A DNA stretch of 64,000 nucleotides, taken from the NCBI RefSeq assembly GCF_015351475.1, contig NZ_JADKPR010000005.1, positions 124,001 to 188,000 on the forward strand, written 5' to 3'. The position numbers and the translations under genes are program-made. Below are positions 24,907-35,134 of this stretch, piece by piece. The notes under the pieces are model-generated. The model searched no databases. It had not been told where the DNA came from and was given only the letters and a program-made list of their open reading frames with translations. Position 1 is the first letter of the stretch. Every line of letters starts with the position of its first letter. This DNA comes from Flavobacterium sp. HJJ (GTDB taxonomy: Bacteria > Bacteroidota > Bacteroidia > Flavobacteriales > Flavobacteriaceae).

Positions 24907-26376
24907 ATGGCAAATTTTAAGTTACTTTTTTCGGACTATTTTAACATCGATAAATCTAAGATGGATGAATATGGAGCACTTAATATTTGTCTTTCGGCTG
25001 ACATGCCTTTATTCATAGATCCGTTCTTATTGTTTGCTTCTGATGATCATAATTATAAACAATTACACCAGAATTTAATAGATCACTTATTAATTCTTAA
25101 AGAAATAGCTATTGAAGATAAGGATGCTGGTATAGAAAATAGTATTTTTAGATTTCCAGAAATAAAACAAAACTGGTTAGGAGTTTCTAAATTTGGAAAT
25201 GAAGGTCATGGATTAGGTAAAGATTTTGCTAAAAAAATAATTAAATCCTTTAATGGGTTTTACAATTCTTTTGGAGATGAAGATATAACTTCCGAAACAC
25301 ACATTGAAAAGCTGACTATTTTAAATCCAGGAATTGGAAGGGACTTCATCAGTGATTTTACAACCAATTTAATCTATGATTACTTATTGACCTACACTGA
25401 AAATTTTGCCTTAAAATATCTATCTCAAAATCAAATTCAAGAATTTAGTGTCAATTCAATATTTGACAAAAGATTCAAACGATGGATGCCTAAAAAGTAT
25501 CAATTACCATACTTGTATTTGGAAGAAAGAGGAGATTTCATCATATTAACCCCTTTGGATATTTTAACCAAAGATGAATCTGCAATTAATAATTCAGAGT
25601 TTTATTCTAATTTTTTATCTGTAGCAAATAGTATTAAAAATGCTGATTTAAGGAATTCAATAAACGAATATTTCAGAAGTTTACTTCCAAAAAAACCGAC
25701 ACAAAAGGATCGAACTTATGCAATTAGCAAAACAGCAAGTCGATTTCCCGATATTATAGATTATTATATCAAATCAAAAGAAGATAATAAAGACACTGTA
25801 ACTAAATTAACTAAAGACAGAATCAAAAAGCTTACTTTCGAACTTACTGAAGCACTATCTTCATTGGGTGATATTTTGTTTGAGAATAGTGATTTTTATA
25901 AAGTACTTCCAAACAGTTATGATGAAGCATTAAAAAGAGTACATTTTTTAAAAGATGTAATTGAGAATAATGATGGCTATAGAGTTTTTTACAGTGACGG
26001 AATCCCTATTGCAAAAGAAGATACGATTCAGCGAATATTTAAACTTACATGGTACGCAACACCATTTGATGTAAATGCTGAAGTTAACAACGGTAGAGGA
26101 CCAGCAGACTATAAAGTTTCTTATGGCGCTAATGACTCAACAATAGTTGAATTTAAGTTAGGAAAATCATCCTCATTAAGCAGAAATCTTTCAAATCAAA
26201 CAGATATTTATAAAAAGGCATCAAAATCAGCCAATGACATCAAAGTTATTTTATGCTACACTGAGGGAGAGATAAAAAATGTTGAAAGAACATTAAGTAA
26301 ATTAGAGTTATTAGATCAAGAAAATATTGTACTTATTAATGCTTCGCCTAAAAAGTCAGCATCATTAGTTAAATAA
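24907..26376 (+). CDS. Uncharacterised protein with C-terminal PD-(D/E)XK nuclease signature
   Basis: 489 residues. The N-terminal third (FKLLFSDYFNIDKSKMDEYGALNICLSADMPLFIDPFLLF) is a conserved-looking block I cannot name. The C-terminus has GRGPADYKVSYGANDSTIVE followed by FKLGKS (about 397-420), giving D...E-x-K, the active-site pattern of PD-(D/E)XK nucleases, then a glutamine-containing helix (NLSNQTDIYKKA). It is probably a DNase. It sits between hsdS and an OLD nuclease gene in one operon, so it is an accessory defence gene; whether it works with HsdMS or alone is unknown. Confidence 0.7.
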   Translation: MANFKLLFSDYFNIDKSKMDEYGALNICLSADMPLFIDPFLLFASDDHNYKQLHQNLIDHLLILKEIAIEDKDAGIENSIFRFPEIKQNWLGVSKFGNEGHGLGKDFAKKIIKSFNGFYNSFGDEDITSETHIEKLTILNPGIGRDFISDFTTNLIYDYLLTYTENFALKYLSQNQIQEFSVNSIFDKRFKRWMPKKYQLPYLYLEERGDFIILTPLDILTKDESAINNSEFYSNFLSVANSIKNADLRNSINEYFRSLLPKKPTQKDRTYAISKTASRFPDIIDYYIKSKEDNKDTVTKLTKDRIKKLTFELTEALSSLGDILFENSDFYKVLPNSYDEALKRVHFLKDVIENNDGYRVFYSDGIPIAKEDTIQRIFKLTWYATPFDVNAEVNNGRGPADYKVSYGANDSTIVEFKLGKSSSLSRNLSNQTDIYKKASKSANDIKVILCYTEGEIKNVERTLSKLELLDQENIVLINASPKKSASLVK

Positions 26377-26457
26377 AATTTGAGGAACTTAAGGGATGCT
26401 GTAATTATATTGGCTTGAAATTGATAACACATAATTAAAATTATAAATTATAAAAAA

Positions 26458-28209
26458 ATGAAAATAATATCTTTTGGAGTGAACAATTTTAGAGGTATTG
26501 CTGGTGGATTAGAATACAATACCATTGAGTTTAATAACTCTAATACAATCTTTCTTTTAGGACAAAACAATGTTGGTAAATCAAGCTTTTTGAAAGCTTA
26601 TGAATTCTTTTATAAAAATCCTACAGCTACAGTTGAGGATATTTACCGAATGAATCCTGAAAATATTATTGAGTTTGAATTAGTCCTACAATTAGATGAA
26701 TTTGACTTTAAAAAAGAATCGATTGCAAATAAAAAAGAAGGTCTAAAAAAATGGCTTAATCCTGATAATTTGCTTAAAATCAAACGAGTCCTTAAACCCA
26801 AATCAGGTGCTAAAATTTCATTTGAAAAGACAGAAAATTACACTTGGGATTATAATGAAGATAAATATGTTGAAAAAAATTATGGGGGTATTGGATTAGA
26901 TACTGTTTTTCAAGCTGCATTACCTACCCCAATTTTCATAAAAGCAATGCCTACCGAAGCAGAAGGAGAAGCAATTATTAATGAAATACTTAAGCAAAAG
27001 GCTACTGCTAATTTAGAAGATAAAGATCGACAAGAGTTAAAAGAGGCACAAGCTAAAATTCAAGAATTACAGGATAAACTGTACAACCCTGAATCTATTC
27101 AATCTTACAAGGAAGAAGTAAATAAATATTTCCAGTCATTGTTTCCAAATACTAAAATTGAATTAAGTGAAAAAGATAAAGCTAAGTGGACTGAGAATTC
27201 AATTGGTAAAAGTTTTGCTATTCATTTTGAACAAAATAATAATGGAGAAAAAGATGAAACAATTCCAACTAGTCATGAGAGAATTGGCCATGGTGCAGTT
27301 AGATCTGCCATTTTTTCATTGTTGTTAATGAAGGATGTTGCCGAAGAATTTGAAAGAGTAGATAATAGAAAGGATTATATTGTACTATTTGAAGAACCTG
27401 AGTTGTTCCTCCACCCTAAATTAATGAAACAACTTCGTACATTGATTTATAAAGTAAGTGAAACAGATACACCTTATCAAGTATTGTGTGCATCGCATTC
27501 ACCACAGATGATTGACATTACAAAAGACAAATCTTCATTAGTAAGGATGATTAAACACAATGAAGGAACAAGATTATTTCAAATAAACGATGAGTTTTTA
27601 AAGGATTCCAAAGAAATTAAGACTAAAGAAGAATTAAAGCAGGAAATGAATGAGGTTCTTAGATTTAATCCTTTTATATGTGAATCTTTTTATGCAGATG
27701 AAGTTGTCTTAATTGAGGGACCAACGGAAGAGATTATTTTAAGAGGATATTTTAATGAAATCCAAACAGACAAGGACATCTTTGTAGTGAATTGCGGCAC
27801 AGTTAATAATATTCCTTTTTTTCAAAAAATATTTTCACGTTTCAACATAAAATATCATGTTATATGTGATTCAGATGCTGCTGATGTAATGGAATTAGAT
27901 GATCTTGGTTTAATCCCTTTTGAGACAGGTATTCAAAAATCAATCTATCAACAATTAAAATCGGATTACAAAAAAGCAGATTATTCTGTTGGCTTATTCC
28001 AAGTAAATGTTCCTACGTTCGAACCATCTCATCAACAAGAAACTATAAATGATTATTTAAGATATAGTAATGATTACTTAGTAACAGATGGTAAGCCATA
28101 TAATGCAAATTTATATTGGAAAGATGTTTTACAACCAAATTTAGGTACGGAAGAAATAAACAACGTGCCAATTGTAAAGTTCCTAAAAAATATAGTTAAT
28201 CATAATTAA
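26458..28209 (+). CDS. OLD-family ATPase/TOPRIM endonuclease
   Basis: 583 residues. The N-terminal ABC/SMC-like ATPase has Walker A LLGQNNVGKSS (about 33-43) and, after a helical insertion, the Walker B/D-loop FEEPELFLHP (about 311-320) and ASHSP (about 345). The C-terminal TOPRIM nuclease has the metal-binding glutamate in VVLIEGPTEE (about 417-426), NCGTVNNIPFF, and the acidic pair in VICDSDAAD (about 468-476). OLD nucleases are phage-defence enzymes; the Gabija GajA subunit is one. No UvrD-like GajB partner lies next door, so this resembles a stand-alone (class 1) OLD or part of the local cassette. Confidence 0.88.
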   Translation: MKIISFGVNNFRGIAGGLEYNTIEFNNSNTIFLLGQNNVGKSSFLKAYEFFYKNPTATVEDIYRMNPENIIEFELVLQLDEFDFKKESIANKKEGLKKWLNPDNLLKIKRVLKPKSGAKISFEKTENYTWDYNEDKYVEKNYGGIGLDTVFQAALPTPIFIKAMPTEAEGEAIINEILKQKATANLEDKDRQELKEAQAKIQELQDKLYNPESIQSYKEEVNKYFQSLFPNTKIELSEKDKAKWTENSIGKSFAIHFEQNNNGEKDETIPTSHERIGHGAVRSAIFSLLLMKDVAEEFERVDNRKDYIVLFEEPELFLHPKLMKQLRTLIYKVSETDTPYQVLCASHSPQMIDITKDKSSLVRMIKHNEGTRLFQINDEFLKDSKEIKTKEELKQEMNEVLRFNPFICESFYADEVVLIEGPTEEIILRGYFNEIQTDKDIFVVNCGTVNNIPFFQKIFSRFNIKYHVICDSDAADVMELDDLGLIPFETGIQKSIYQQLKSDYKKADYSVGLFQVNVPTFEPSHQQETINDYLRYSNDYLVTDGKPYNANLYWKDVLQPNLGTEEINNVPIVKFLKNIVNHN

Positions 28210-28302
28210 GTTACTAAACAAGAAAGAAGATTACAATGTGGTATAAACAAATCTCTTTACTTTGGAGATAATATAAATTAACAGATATAGAAAACTTAGA
28301 TT

Positions 28303-30366
28303 ATGAATACTGAAATTTTTAGGCTTGCCGCAATTTTATATGCTGATAATAATTATGAAGTGAATCCAAAAACAATTCATAGAAAAGTAATTGAATCATT
28401 ATTTATTGAAAATCAAAATAACTTTCTTGGTGTACATTCTCTAATTGATTTGATTAAACAAAAATATAATTTAGACTTTACAGTTGAAGAAATAAATGAA
28501 ATTGTTTCAGATGGATTTTTTTTTAGTACGTCATCGTGTAAAGTAGAAGAGTTGAAAATCACATTAACTGCAAAGCGATACGAAACAATTGCAGGAAAAA
28601 TAACGTCTAATAATTTAGAATATTTTATTTCAGAGTTTCACAAAGCAAATTCAAATTATGAGTTTGATGATATTCGGAGTGTCATTTATAGCTTTTTATA
28701 TGAAGTATTTCAAACTAATATTACAAGTTTCTCTAAATTAATTAATCCAAATATTAAAATTGAAGAACTTGTGAATATTAATGATTACAATTTAACGATT
28801 TTAGAAATAGAAATTATTAATGGCTTTTTAAATTGGGAAAATGATGATAAAAATAAGACTATTTTTGACATTTCAAATTTGGCTCTAGAATATTGTCTTC
28901 TCACGAATAAGAAAGGCAGTAATTTTAAATTAGAAAATCTAAAAAGCAAAAATTTTTTCTTAGATACTAATATTGTCTTAAGGGCGATTGGAGTAAATGG
29001 AGAGAATAGGAAAAATAGAACTTTAACCTTTTTGCAAAAATTTAAAGAAGCAAAAGAAAATTTATTTATTTCAAAATTCACAGATGAAGAATTAAGAAAA
29101 ACAATTACTTATCATATTAATCAGATATCAAAATATAGTACAGCTAGAATAAATTCTTCAGTATTTAGCAATTTTAGTAAGAGTGAAGATTTTATTGAGT
29201 ATTATCATAGATGGAGAAGAAATCGTGTTAATGATTCATTAGATTTATTTTCATCACATATAAATTCTTTAGTGAGTGATTTAAAAAATAAATTTGAAGT
29301 TAAAAATGATTTTAAAGACTATTTTGATATAAATGATGCCAATGTTGATGAACAAATTAAAGATAAAGCATCTCAAATAAATACATTTAAAACATTTAAT
29401 AAAAATGTACCTTCCAATATGGAAGGTTGTATAAATGATGCTAAAAACATCCATTTACTTGAATTTTTGCGCAATGGTCATTACAATAATATTTTTGACT
29501 GTAAATATTATTTTATTTCTTCCGATCAGTACTTAAGAAAATGGGATTATACTAAGAATTCATCAATTCCAATAGTTTTACTCCCGTCACAGTGGATGAG
29601 TATTTTATTGAGATATTTAAATAGAACAAGTGACGATTTTAAAAGTTTTGTAAGTTTTTTAAACATCAATAATGGTGAAAAAGGAATTTCTAATGAGAAT
29701 CTACAATTGATTCTTAACGGTATTTCTGAAATCACCACTGATTTCACACAACAAAACAGTATTATTTCTGAAATGATTAATATAGGTTTTAAAGGGATTT
29801 TGGAAAGAAGTAATTCTGAGGATGATATTATAGAAAAGGCTAAATTATTTGCAAAATCAAAATTAGAATCAGATATAGAAGAACTACAAAAAGTTAATGC
29901 ACAATTAGAAAGTAAATTTGAAAAATATCAAGCTAATACTTCGACAGCAATTGAAAATTTAAAACAGAGTAAGGATAGCGAAAAGAATTTAAAAGATATC
30001 GAAATTGAGAAGAATAGTAGGGTTCGGCAGGAATTAATAAATACAAAAGCAAAACTTGATTTAAACAAATACAAATCAAAAGCATACTATTGTATTCCCG
30101 TTACTATAATTTGTTTGATTTTTTTCTTTTTACTATTTACATTTCAAAATAGTTCATGGAATATGGTTGCGGTATATACTCAATATGCTAATTCTTTAGA
30201 TGAGGGAACTATGCAAAAAGAATTTTGTAAATGGTTATGGCTATTGCCAACTACTTTATTTATAGGGTCTCTAATAATAATTTATCAAAGACTTTTAGAA
30301 ACAGATAAATTAAAAGAAAAATTAGCTGAGTATAAAGAAAAATGGAGTAGAGAAATTAACCAATAA
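28303..30366 (+). CDS. Membrane-anchored PIN-domain protein (putative RNase)
   Basis: 687 residues. Residues 1-200 are helical and unrecognised. Residues about 215-420 form a PIN-like nuclease: KNFFLDTNIVLRAIG (first acidic residue), an acidic middle (FTDEELRKTI), NDAKNIHLLEFL and FISSDQYLRKWD near the end. Residues about 500-590 are a coiled coil. Two membrane helices follow (YYCIPVTIICLIFFFLLF, about 596-615, and WLWLLPTTLFIGSLIIIY, about 642-662) with a short charged tail. It would place a predicted RNase at the inner membrane, facing the cytoplasm. It lies within the type I operon. Confidence 0.75.
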   Translation: MNTEIFRLAAILYADNNYEVNPKTIHRKVIESLFIENQNNFLGVHSLIDLIKQKYNLDFTVEEINEIVSDGFFFSTSSCKVEELKITLTAKRYETIAGKITSNNLEYFISEFHKANSNYEFDDIRSVIYSFLYEVFQTNITSFSKLINPNIKIEELVNINDYNLTILEIEIINGFLNWENDDKNKTIFDISNLALEYCLLTNKKGSNFKLENLKSKNFFLDTNIVLRAIGVNGENRKNRTLTFLQKFKEAKENLFISKFTDEELRKTITYHINQISKYSTARINSSVFSNFSKSEDFIEYYHRWRRNRVNDSLDLFSSHINSLVSDLKNKFEVKNDFKDYFDINDANVDEQIKDKASQINTFKTFNKNVPSNMEGCINDAKNIHLLEFLRNGHYNNIFDCKYYFISSDQYLRKWDYTKNSSIPIVLLPSQWMSILLRYLNRTSDDFKSFVSFLNINNGEKGISNENLQLILNGISEITTDFTQQNSIISEMINIGFKGILERSNSEDDIIEKAKLFAKSKLESDIEELQKVNAQLESKFEKYQANTSTAIENLKQSKDSEKNLKDIEIEKNSRVRQELINTKAKLDLNKYKSKAYYCIPVTIICLIFFFLLFTFQNSSWNMVAVYTQYANSLDEGTMQKEFCKWLWLLPTTLFIGSLIIIYQRLLETDKLKEKLAEYKEKWSREINQ

Positions 30367-30442
30367 ATCTCCGAACACCAATTAGAACAAGTCTTCATCA
30401 ACTCGCTTCAATAGCATACAAAAAAAAACGATTACGAAAACA

Positions 30443-31945
30443 ATGAGCGAATCCCAAAATATAGAATGGAAACGAAGCTGGCATGACGACTATCTGAAAT
30501 GGATATGCGGTTTTGCCAATGCAGTTGGAGGAATTATCTACATCGGAAAGGATGATGATGGTGTGGTAACCCATTTGGAAAATCACAAAGCACTGATGGA
30601 GTCGCTTCCCAATAAAATTAGAGAAAACTTGGGCATTATTTGCGATGTCAATTTGCATGATGAAGCGGGTAAAAAATATATCGAAATCAGAGTCAATCCG
30701 TATTCGGTTCCCGTGTCGCTCCGGGGGCGATACTATTACCGTTCCGGCAGTTCCAAGATGGAAATGACCGGTAACACCCTTAATGAGTTTCTGCTCAAAA
30801 AAGCAGGTAAAACTTGGGATGATGTCATTGAGGAAGGTGCCAATCTGGATGACATAGATGACAACAGTATAAAGACATTCGTCAAAGATGCCTTAAAAAG
30901 TGGTCGTATGCCCAATGATATTGGAGAACTTTCTACCGTGGAGCTTTTGGAAAAAATTCGTTTGCTCGATCACGGTAAACTTAAAAGAGCTGCTATCATC
31001 TTGTTTGGTAAAGATCCTAATCGTTTTTATCCCAACATCAAAGTAAAAATAGGTCGTTTTGGCGTCAACGATGCCGACTTGCGTTTTCAGGAAGTGGAAG
31101 AAGGCAATATTATCGAATTACTGAAAACAGTTCCCAATCAGTTAAACTACAAGTTTTTTACCAAACCTATCGATTTCGAAGGCTTACTGCGTATCGAAAA
31201 AGACGAATACCCCGTGGCGGCCGTACGAGAGATGCTTTTGAATGCTTTGGTACACCGTTCCTATATGGGCTCGATGATTCAAATGCGTGTATATGATAAC
31301 AAATTGAATATATGGAACGAAGGTTTACTGCCTGAAGGAATGGACTTCGAAAGCCTAAAACACCACCATATTTCACGCCCTAGAAATCCGCTGATAGCTG
31401 ACGTTTGTTTCAAAGCGGGTTATATTGATTCTTGGGGGCGTGGTACTTTAAAGATTTATGAAGCCTGTAAAGAGATGGACTTGCCGGAACCGGAAATTAT
31501 TTCGATGGATGGTGGTATACTGGTTACTGTTTATAAAGATCCAAATATTCAAGCCACCCAGCAAGTCGGTAGTCCAATGGAAGATTCAACAAAGTCTATT
31601 GAACAAATCCAAAAGGAATTTGGGTTGTTATCAGACCGAATTACTCTCGGGAAGGAAAAAAATATTGACTTTTTACGGGGTAATTACGGGGTAATTACGG
31701 AAGAAATGCGGAAGAAATACGGAAGAAGTTCGGACGAAATTCGGACGAAATTCGGAGAAAAGTCGATTTACACCGTCTTTCTAATATTACTCAATAATAA
31801 CATAACCGCAAATGAGATTGGCAAGGTGTTGGGAGTAACACAACGAAGCATCGAAAAATACATCGGAACTCTAAAAAACGATTCTATTATTGAACGTATA
31901 GGTCCGGATAAAGGAGGACATTGGAAAATAATACCGAAAAAATGA
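30443..31945 (+). CDS. Schlafen AlbA_2-type ATP-binding protein with C-terminal HTH
   Basis: 500 residues. The N-terminus (ESQNIEWKRSWHDDYLKWICGFANAVGGIIYIG) is the AlbA_2/Schlafen divergent AAA motif. The middle has REMLLNALVHRSY and a GHKL-like end (DSWGRGTLKIYEACKEM). The last 60 residues are a winged helix (NNITANEIGKVLGVTQRSIEKYIGTLK). A charged repeat-like stretch (about 400-440) precedes it. Proteins of this kind often lie between hsdS and hsdR in type I loci; the role is unknown, perhaps regulation or abortive infection. The stop overlaps the hsdR start as ATGA. Confidence 0.85.
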   Translation: MSESQNIEWKRSWHDDYLKWICGFANAVGGIIYIGKDDDGVVTHLENHKALMESLPNKIRENLGIICDVNLHDEAGKKYIEIRVNPYSVPVSLRGRYYYRSGSSKMEMTGNTLNEFLLKKAGKTWDDVIEEGANLDDIDDNSIKTFVKDALKSGRMPNDIGELSTVELLEKIRLLDHGKLKRAAIILFGKDPNRFYPNIKVKIGRFGVNDADLRFQEVEEGNIIELLKTVPNQLNYKFFTKPIDFEGLLRIEKDEYPVAAVREMLLNALVHRSYMGSMIQMRVYDNKLNIWNEGLLPEGMDFESLKHHHISRPRNPLIADVCFKAGYIDSWGRGTLKIYEACKEMDLPEPEIISMDGGILVTVYKDPNIQATQQVGSPMEDSTKSIEQIQKEFGLLSDRITLGKEKNIDFLRGNYGVITEEMRKKYGRSSDEIRTKFGEKSIYTVFLILLNNNITANEIGKVLGVTQRSIEKYIGTLKNDSIIERIGPDKGGHWKIIPKK

Positions 31946-34900
31946 AATTTACCGAATCACAATTAGAAAAGGCATTTATATCATTACTGCTAGAAGAGAA
32001 AATGACTCATCTTGCAGGCGGGGAGGTACGTAAAACAGAATTCAATGGTTTAGCAGAACCGCCAACTGTGTATGGCCATGCAGTAAGTGAAAAAGTCTTG
32101 ATTATAGAGGATTTGAAAAATTACTTGCAAAGCCAATACAAGGCGGAAAATATCACCGAAAACGAAATCGATTCCATTATAAGGGATTTAGATCGTTTGC
32201 CTGCTTCTGATTTGTATGAAACCAACAAAACCATTATGAAAATGGTAAGTGATGGTTTCCTATTGAAACGTGAAGACCGTAACCAAAAGGATGTTTATAT
32301 TCAGTTGATAGATTATTCACAGGAGGATAACAACATCTATAGTATTGTCAATCAATTGGCAATTAAAGGGTACGAAATGCGTATCCCCGATTTAATTCTG
32401 TACATCAACGGATTGCCTCTGGTGGTTTTTGAATTCAAAACTGCCATTCAGGAAAATACAACAATCCATGATGCTTACGTACAGTTAACCACAAGATACA
32501 AAAGAGACATTCCTGAACTCTTCAAATACAATGCATTTTGTGTCATTAGTGACGGAGTGAATACCAAAGCCGGTTCTTTCTTTGCACCTTATGAATTCTT
32601 TTATGCTTGGCGTAAAATTGAAGGTATGGTCAATGAAGTGGATGGTATCGATGCCATGTTTACACTAATCCAGGGTATGTTCAATCGCAATAGATTAAGA
32701 AACATTATTCAAAATTTCATTTATCTTCCCGACAGTTCCAAGAAAAATGAAAAAATAGTTTGTCGTTACCCTCAATATTATGCCGCGATTAAACTCTTTG
32801 AAAATATAAAAATACATCAACGTCCTGAAGGTGACGGAAAAGGCGGTACTTACTTTGGTACTACTGGTTGTGGCAAAAGTTACACGATGTTGTACCTGAG
32901 TCGTTTGCTGATGAGAAGCACTTATTTTGGAAGTCCAACCATTGTATTGATAACCGACAGAACTGATTTGGATGACCAATTATCAGGACAATTTACAAAT
33001 GCCAAAGGATTTATCGGTGATGAAATGATTGTCAGTGTAGAAAGCAGAAGCCAACTAAGGGAACTATTGCAAGGCAGAAATAGCGGAGGGGTGTTCCTGA
33101 CGACCATTCATAAGTTTACGGAAGATACCCGATTATTGACCGACAGAAATAATGTAATCTGTATTTCCGACGAAGCACACCGCAGTCAGACCAATCTTGA
33201 TCAGAAAATAAAAGTGACCGAGAATGGAGTTTCAAAAACTTTTGGCTTTGCTAAATATTTACACGATTCCCTGCCTAATGCTATTTATGTAGGTTTTACA
33301 GGAACTCCCATTGATGCTACTATTGATGTATTTGGTGACATAGTAGATACTTATACAATGAAGGAATCTGTAATCGATGAAATTACGGTGCGTATTGTTT
33401 ATGAAGGCCGTGCGGCCAAAGTCCTGCTCAATAACGGGAAACTTCAGGAAATTGAAGAATACTATAACCGCTGTGCCGAAGAAGGCAGTAACGAGCATCA
33501 GGTGGAGGAAAGTAAAAAAGCCATGGCACAAATGAATGCCATTATTGGTGATCCTACACGATTGAAAACCGTAGCCGAAGATTTTGTAAAACATTATGAA
33601 AACAGAATTGCTGAAGGGGCGACTGTAAAAGGAAAAGTAATGTTTGTTTGCAGTAGCCGTCCCATCGCTTACGAATTATACAAAAACATTTTGGAACTCC
33701 GTCCGGAATGGGGAGAAGTAAAAATTACAGAAGATGGCATAGTCCTTTCCGAAAAAGAACAAAAGGAAATCAAACCAATGGAACGTGTAAAAATGGTCAT
33801 GACCAGAGGCAAAGATGATCCAGAAGTATTATACAATCTGTTAGGAACCAAGGAAGACCGTAAGGAGTTAGACCGCCAATTTAAAAATGAAAAATCCAAT
33901 TTTAAAATCGCTATTGTGGTCGATATGTGGCTGACTGGTTTTGACGTGCCTTTCCTGGATACGATGTATATAGACAAACCGATACAAAGGCACAATCTTA
34001 TCCAAACCATTTCAAGGGTTAACCGAAAATTTGAAGGTAAAGAAAAAGGCTTGGTAGTGGATTATATTGGAATCAAAAAACAAATGAATTTGGCTTTGGC
34101 GCAGTACAGCAGTACCGATGCTCAAAATATTGAAGACATTGAACAATCCATAGTAGTGGTTAAAGACCAATTGGATTTACTGGCTAAACTGTTCCATAAA
34201 TTCGATAAATCAAACTATTTCAAGGGTTCACCCATAGATCAATTACGAACCTTAAATCAGGCAGCAGAGTTTGTCCAACTTACCCAAGAGCTAGAAAAAA
34301 GGTTCATGTATATTGTAAAAAGATTAAAATCAGCTTACGATATATGTTCCGGTAGTGGTGTATTCGATGAAGCGGAAAAAGACGAAATTCATTTCTATTT
34401 AGCCGTTCGCTCGATAGTGTTCAAACTCACCAAAGGAGTGGCACTGGATACTGCGCAAATGAACAACAAAGTGCGACAGATGCTACAGGAGGCCATTGAG
34501 AGTAATGGTGTGGAAGAAATTTTTAAACTGGGAGAAGCGAATCAAACTGAGGTGGATATTTTCTCAGAGGATTATATGGCCAAGATTGATAAAATCAAGC
34601 TGCCTAATACCAAAATCAAGCTTCTACAAAAACTATTGGCTAAAGCTATTGATGATGTAAAGAAAATTAATAAGATAACTGGAATTGACTTTTCTAAGCG
34701 CTTGCAATTCATCGTTGATAAATACAACGAAAGAAAAGAAAGTGATGTATTGCGAAGTGAAGTATTGGAAGACTTCACAGATGAAATCATAGACTTGTAT
34801 TATGCTTTGAAAAAAGAAAAGGAATCTTTTAAAGGCCTCGGAATTGACTTTGAGGAAAAAGCCTTTTATGACATCCTAAAAACACTGGCCGTTAAGTATG

Positions 34901-35133
34901 ATTTCGTATATCCCGAGGATAAATTAATTCCTTTAGCAAAAAAAGTAAAAGAAGTAGTTGATGACAAAGCAAAATATACAGACTGGAGTAAACGGGATGA
35001 CATCAAAGCCGAATTAAAAGTAGGCTTAATTATACTTTTAGCTGAAAACGGTTATCCACCTGTAGATAGAGACGAAGTTTATAAAGAAATTTTTGAACAG
35101 GCGGAGAACTTTAAGAAATATCAAAACAATTAA
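31942..35133 (+). CDS. hsdR: Type I restriction endonuclease/translocase subunit
   Basis: About 1063 residues from the ATG at 31942 (MKFTESQLEKAF), which overlaps the previous stop as ATGA; a TTG 21 bases earlier is less likely. The N-terminal nuclease is PD-(D/E)XK type: IPDLILYINGLPLVVFEFK (about 148-166). The motor is SF2: Walker A GTTGCGKS (about 306-313), ISDEAHRSQ, FTGTPID, WLTGFDVP and QTISRVNR. The C-terminal helical domain binds HsdM/S. It translocates and cuts unmodified DNA. All key residues are present. Confidence 0.96.
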   Translation: MKFTESQLEKAFISLLLEEKMTHLAGGEVRKTEFNGLAEPPTVYGHAVSEKVLIIEDLKNYLQSQYKAENITENEIDSIIRDLDRLPASDLYETNKTIMKMVSDGFLLKREDRNQKDVYIQLIDYSQEDNNIYSIVNQLAIKGYEMRIPDLILYINGLPLVVFEFKTAIQENTTIHDAYVQLTTRYKRDIPELFKYNAFCVISDGVNTKAGSFFAPYEFFYAWRKIEGMVNEVDGIDAMFTLIQGMFNRNRLRNIIQNFIYLPDSSKKNEKIVCRYPQYYAAIKLFENIKIHQRPEGDGKGGTYFGTTGCGKSYTMLYLSRLLMRSTYFGSPTIVLITDRTDLDDQLSGQFTNAKGFIGDEMIVSVESRSQLRELLQGRNSGGVFLTTIHKFTEDTRLLTDRNNVICISDEAHRSQTNLDQKIKVTENGVSKTFGFAKYLHDSLPNAIYVGFTGTPIDATIDVFGDIVDTYTMKESVIDEITVRIVYEGRAAKVLLNNGKLQEIEEYYNRCAEEGSNEHQVEESKKAMAQMNAIIGDPTRLKTVAEDFVKHYENRIAEGATVKGKVMFVCSSRPIAYELYKNILELRPEWGEVKITEDGIVLSEKEQKEIKPMERVKMVMTRGKDDPEVLYNLLGTKEDRKELDRQFKNEKSNFKIAIVVDMWLTGFDVPFLDTMYIDKPIQRHNLIQTISRVNRKFEGKEKGLVVDYIGIKKQMNLALAQYSSTDAQNIEDIEQSIVVVKDQLDLLAKLFHKFDKSNYFKGSPIDQLRTLNQAAEFVQLTQELEKRFMYIVKRLKSAYDICSGSGVFDEAEKDEIHFYLAVRSIVFKLTKGVALDTAQMNNKVRQMLQEAIESNGVEEIFKLGEANQTEVDIFSEDYMAKIDKIKLPNTKIKLLQKLLAKAIDDVKKINKITGIDFSKRLQFIVDKYNERKESDVLRSEVLEDFTDEIIDLYYALKKEKESFKGLGIDFEEKAFYDILKTLAVKYDFVYPEDKLIPLAKKVKEVVDDKAKYTDWSKRDDIKAELKVGLIILLAENGYPPVDRDEVYKEIFEQAENFKKYQNN

Positions 35134-35134
35134 A

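Noticed and set aside
26458..28209. Gabija system (GajA)
   Set aside because: The protein is OLD-like, but no UvrD-like GajB gene is adjacent; neighbours are a PD-(D/E)XK protein and a PIN protein.
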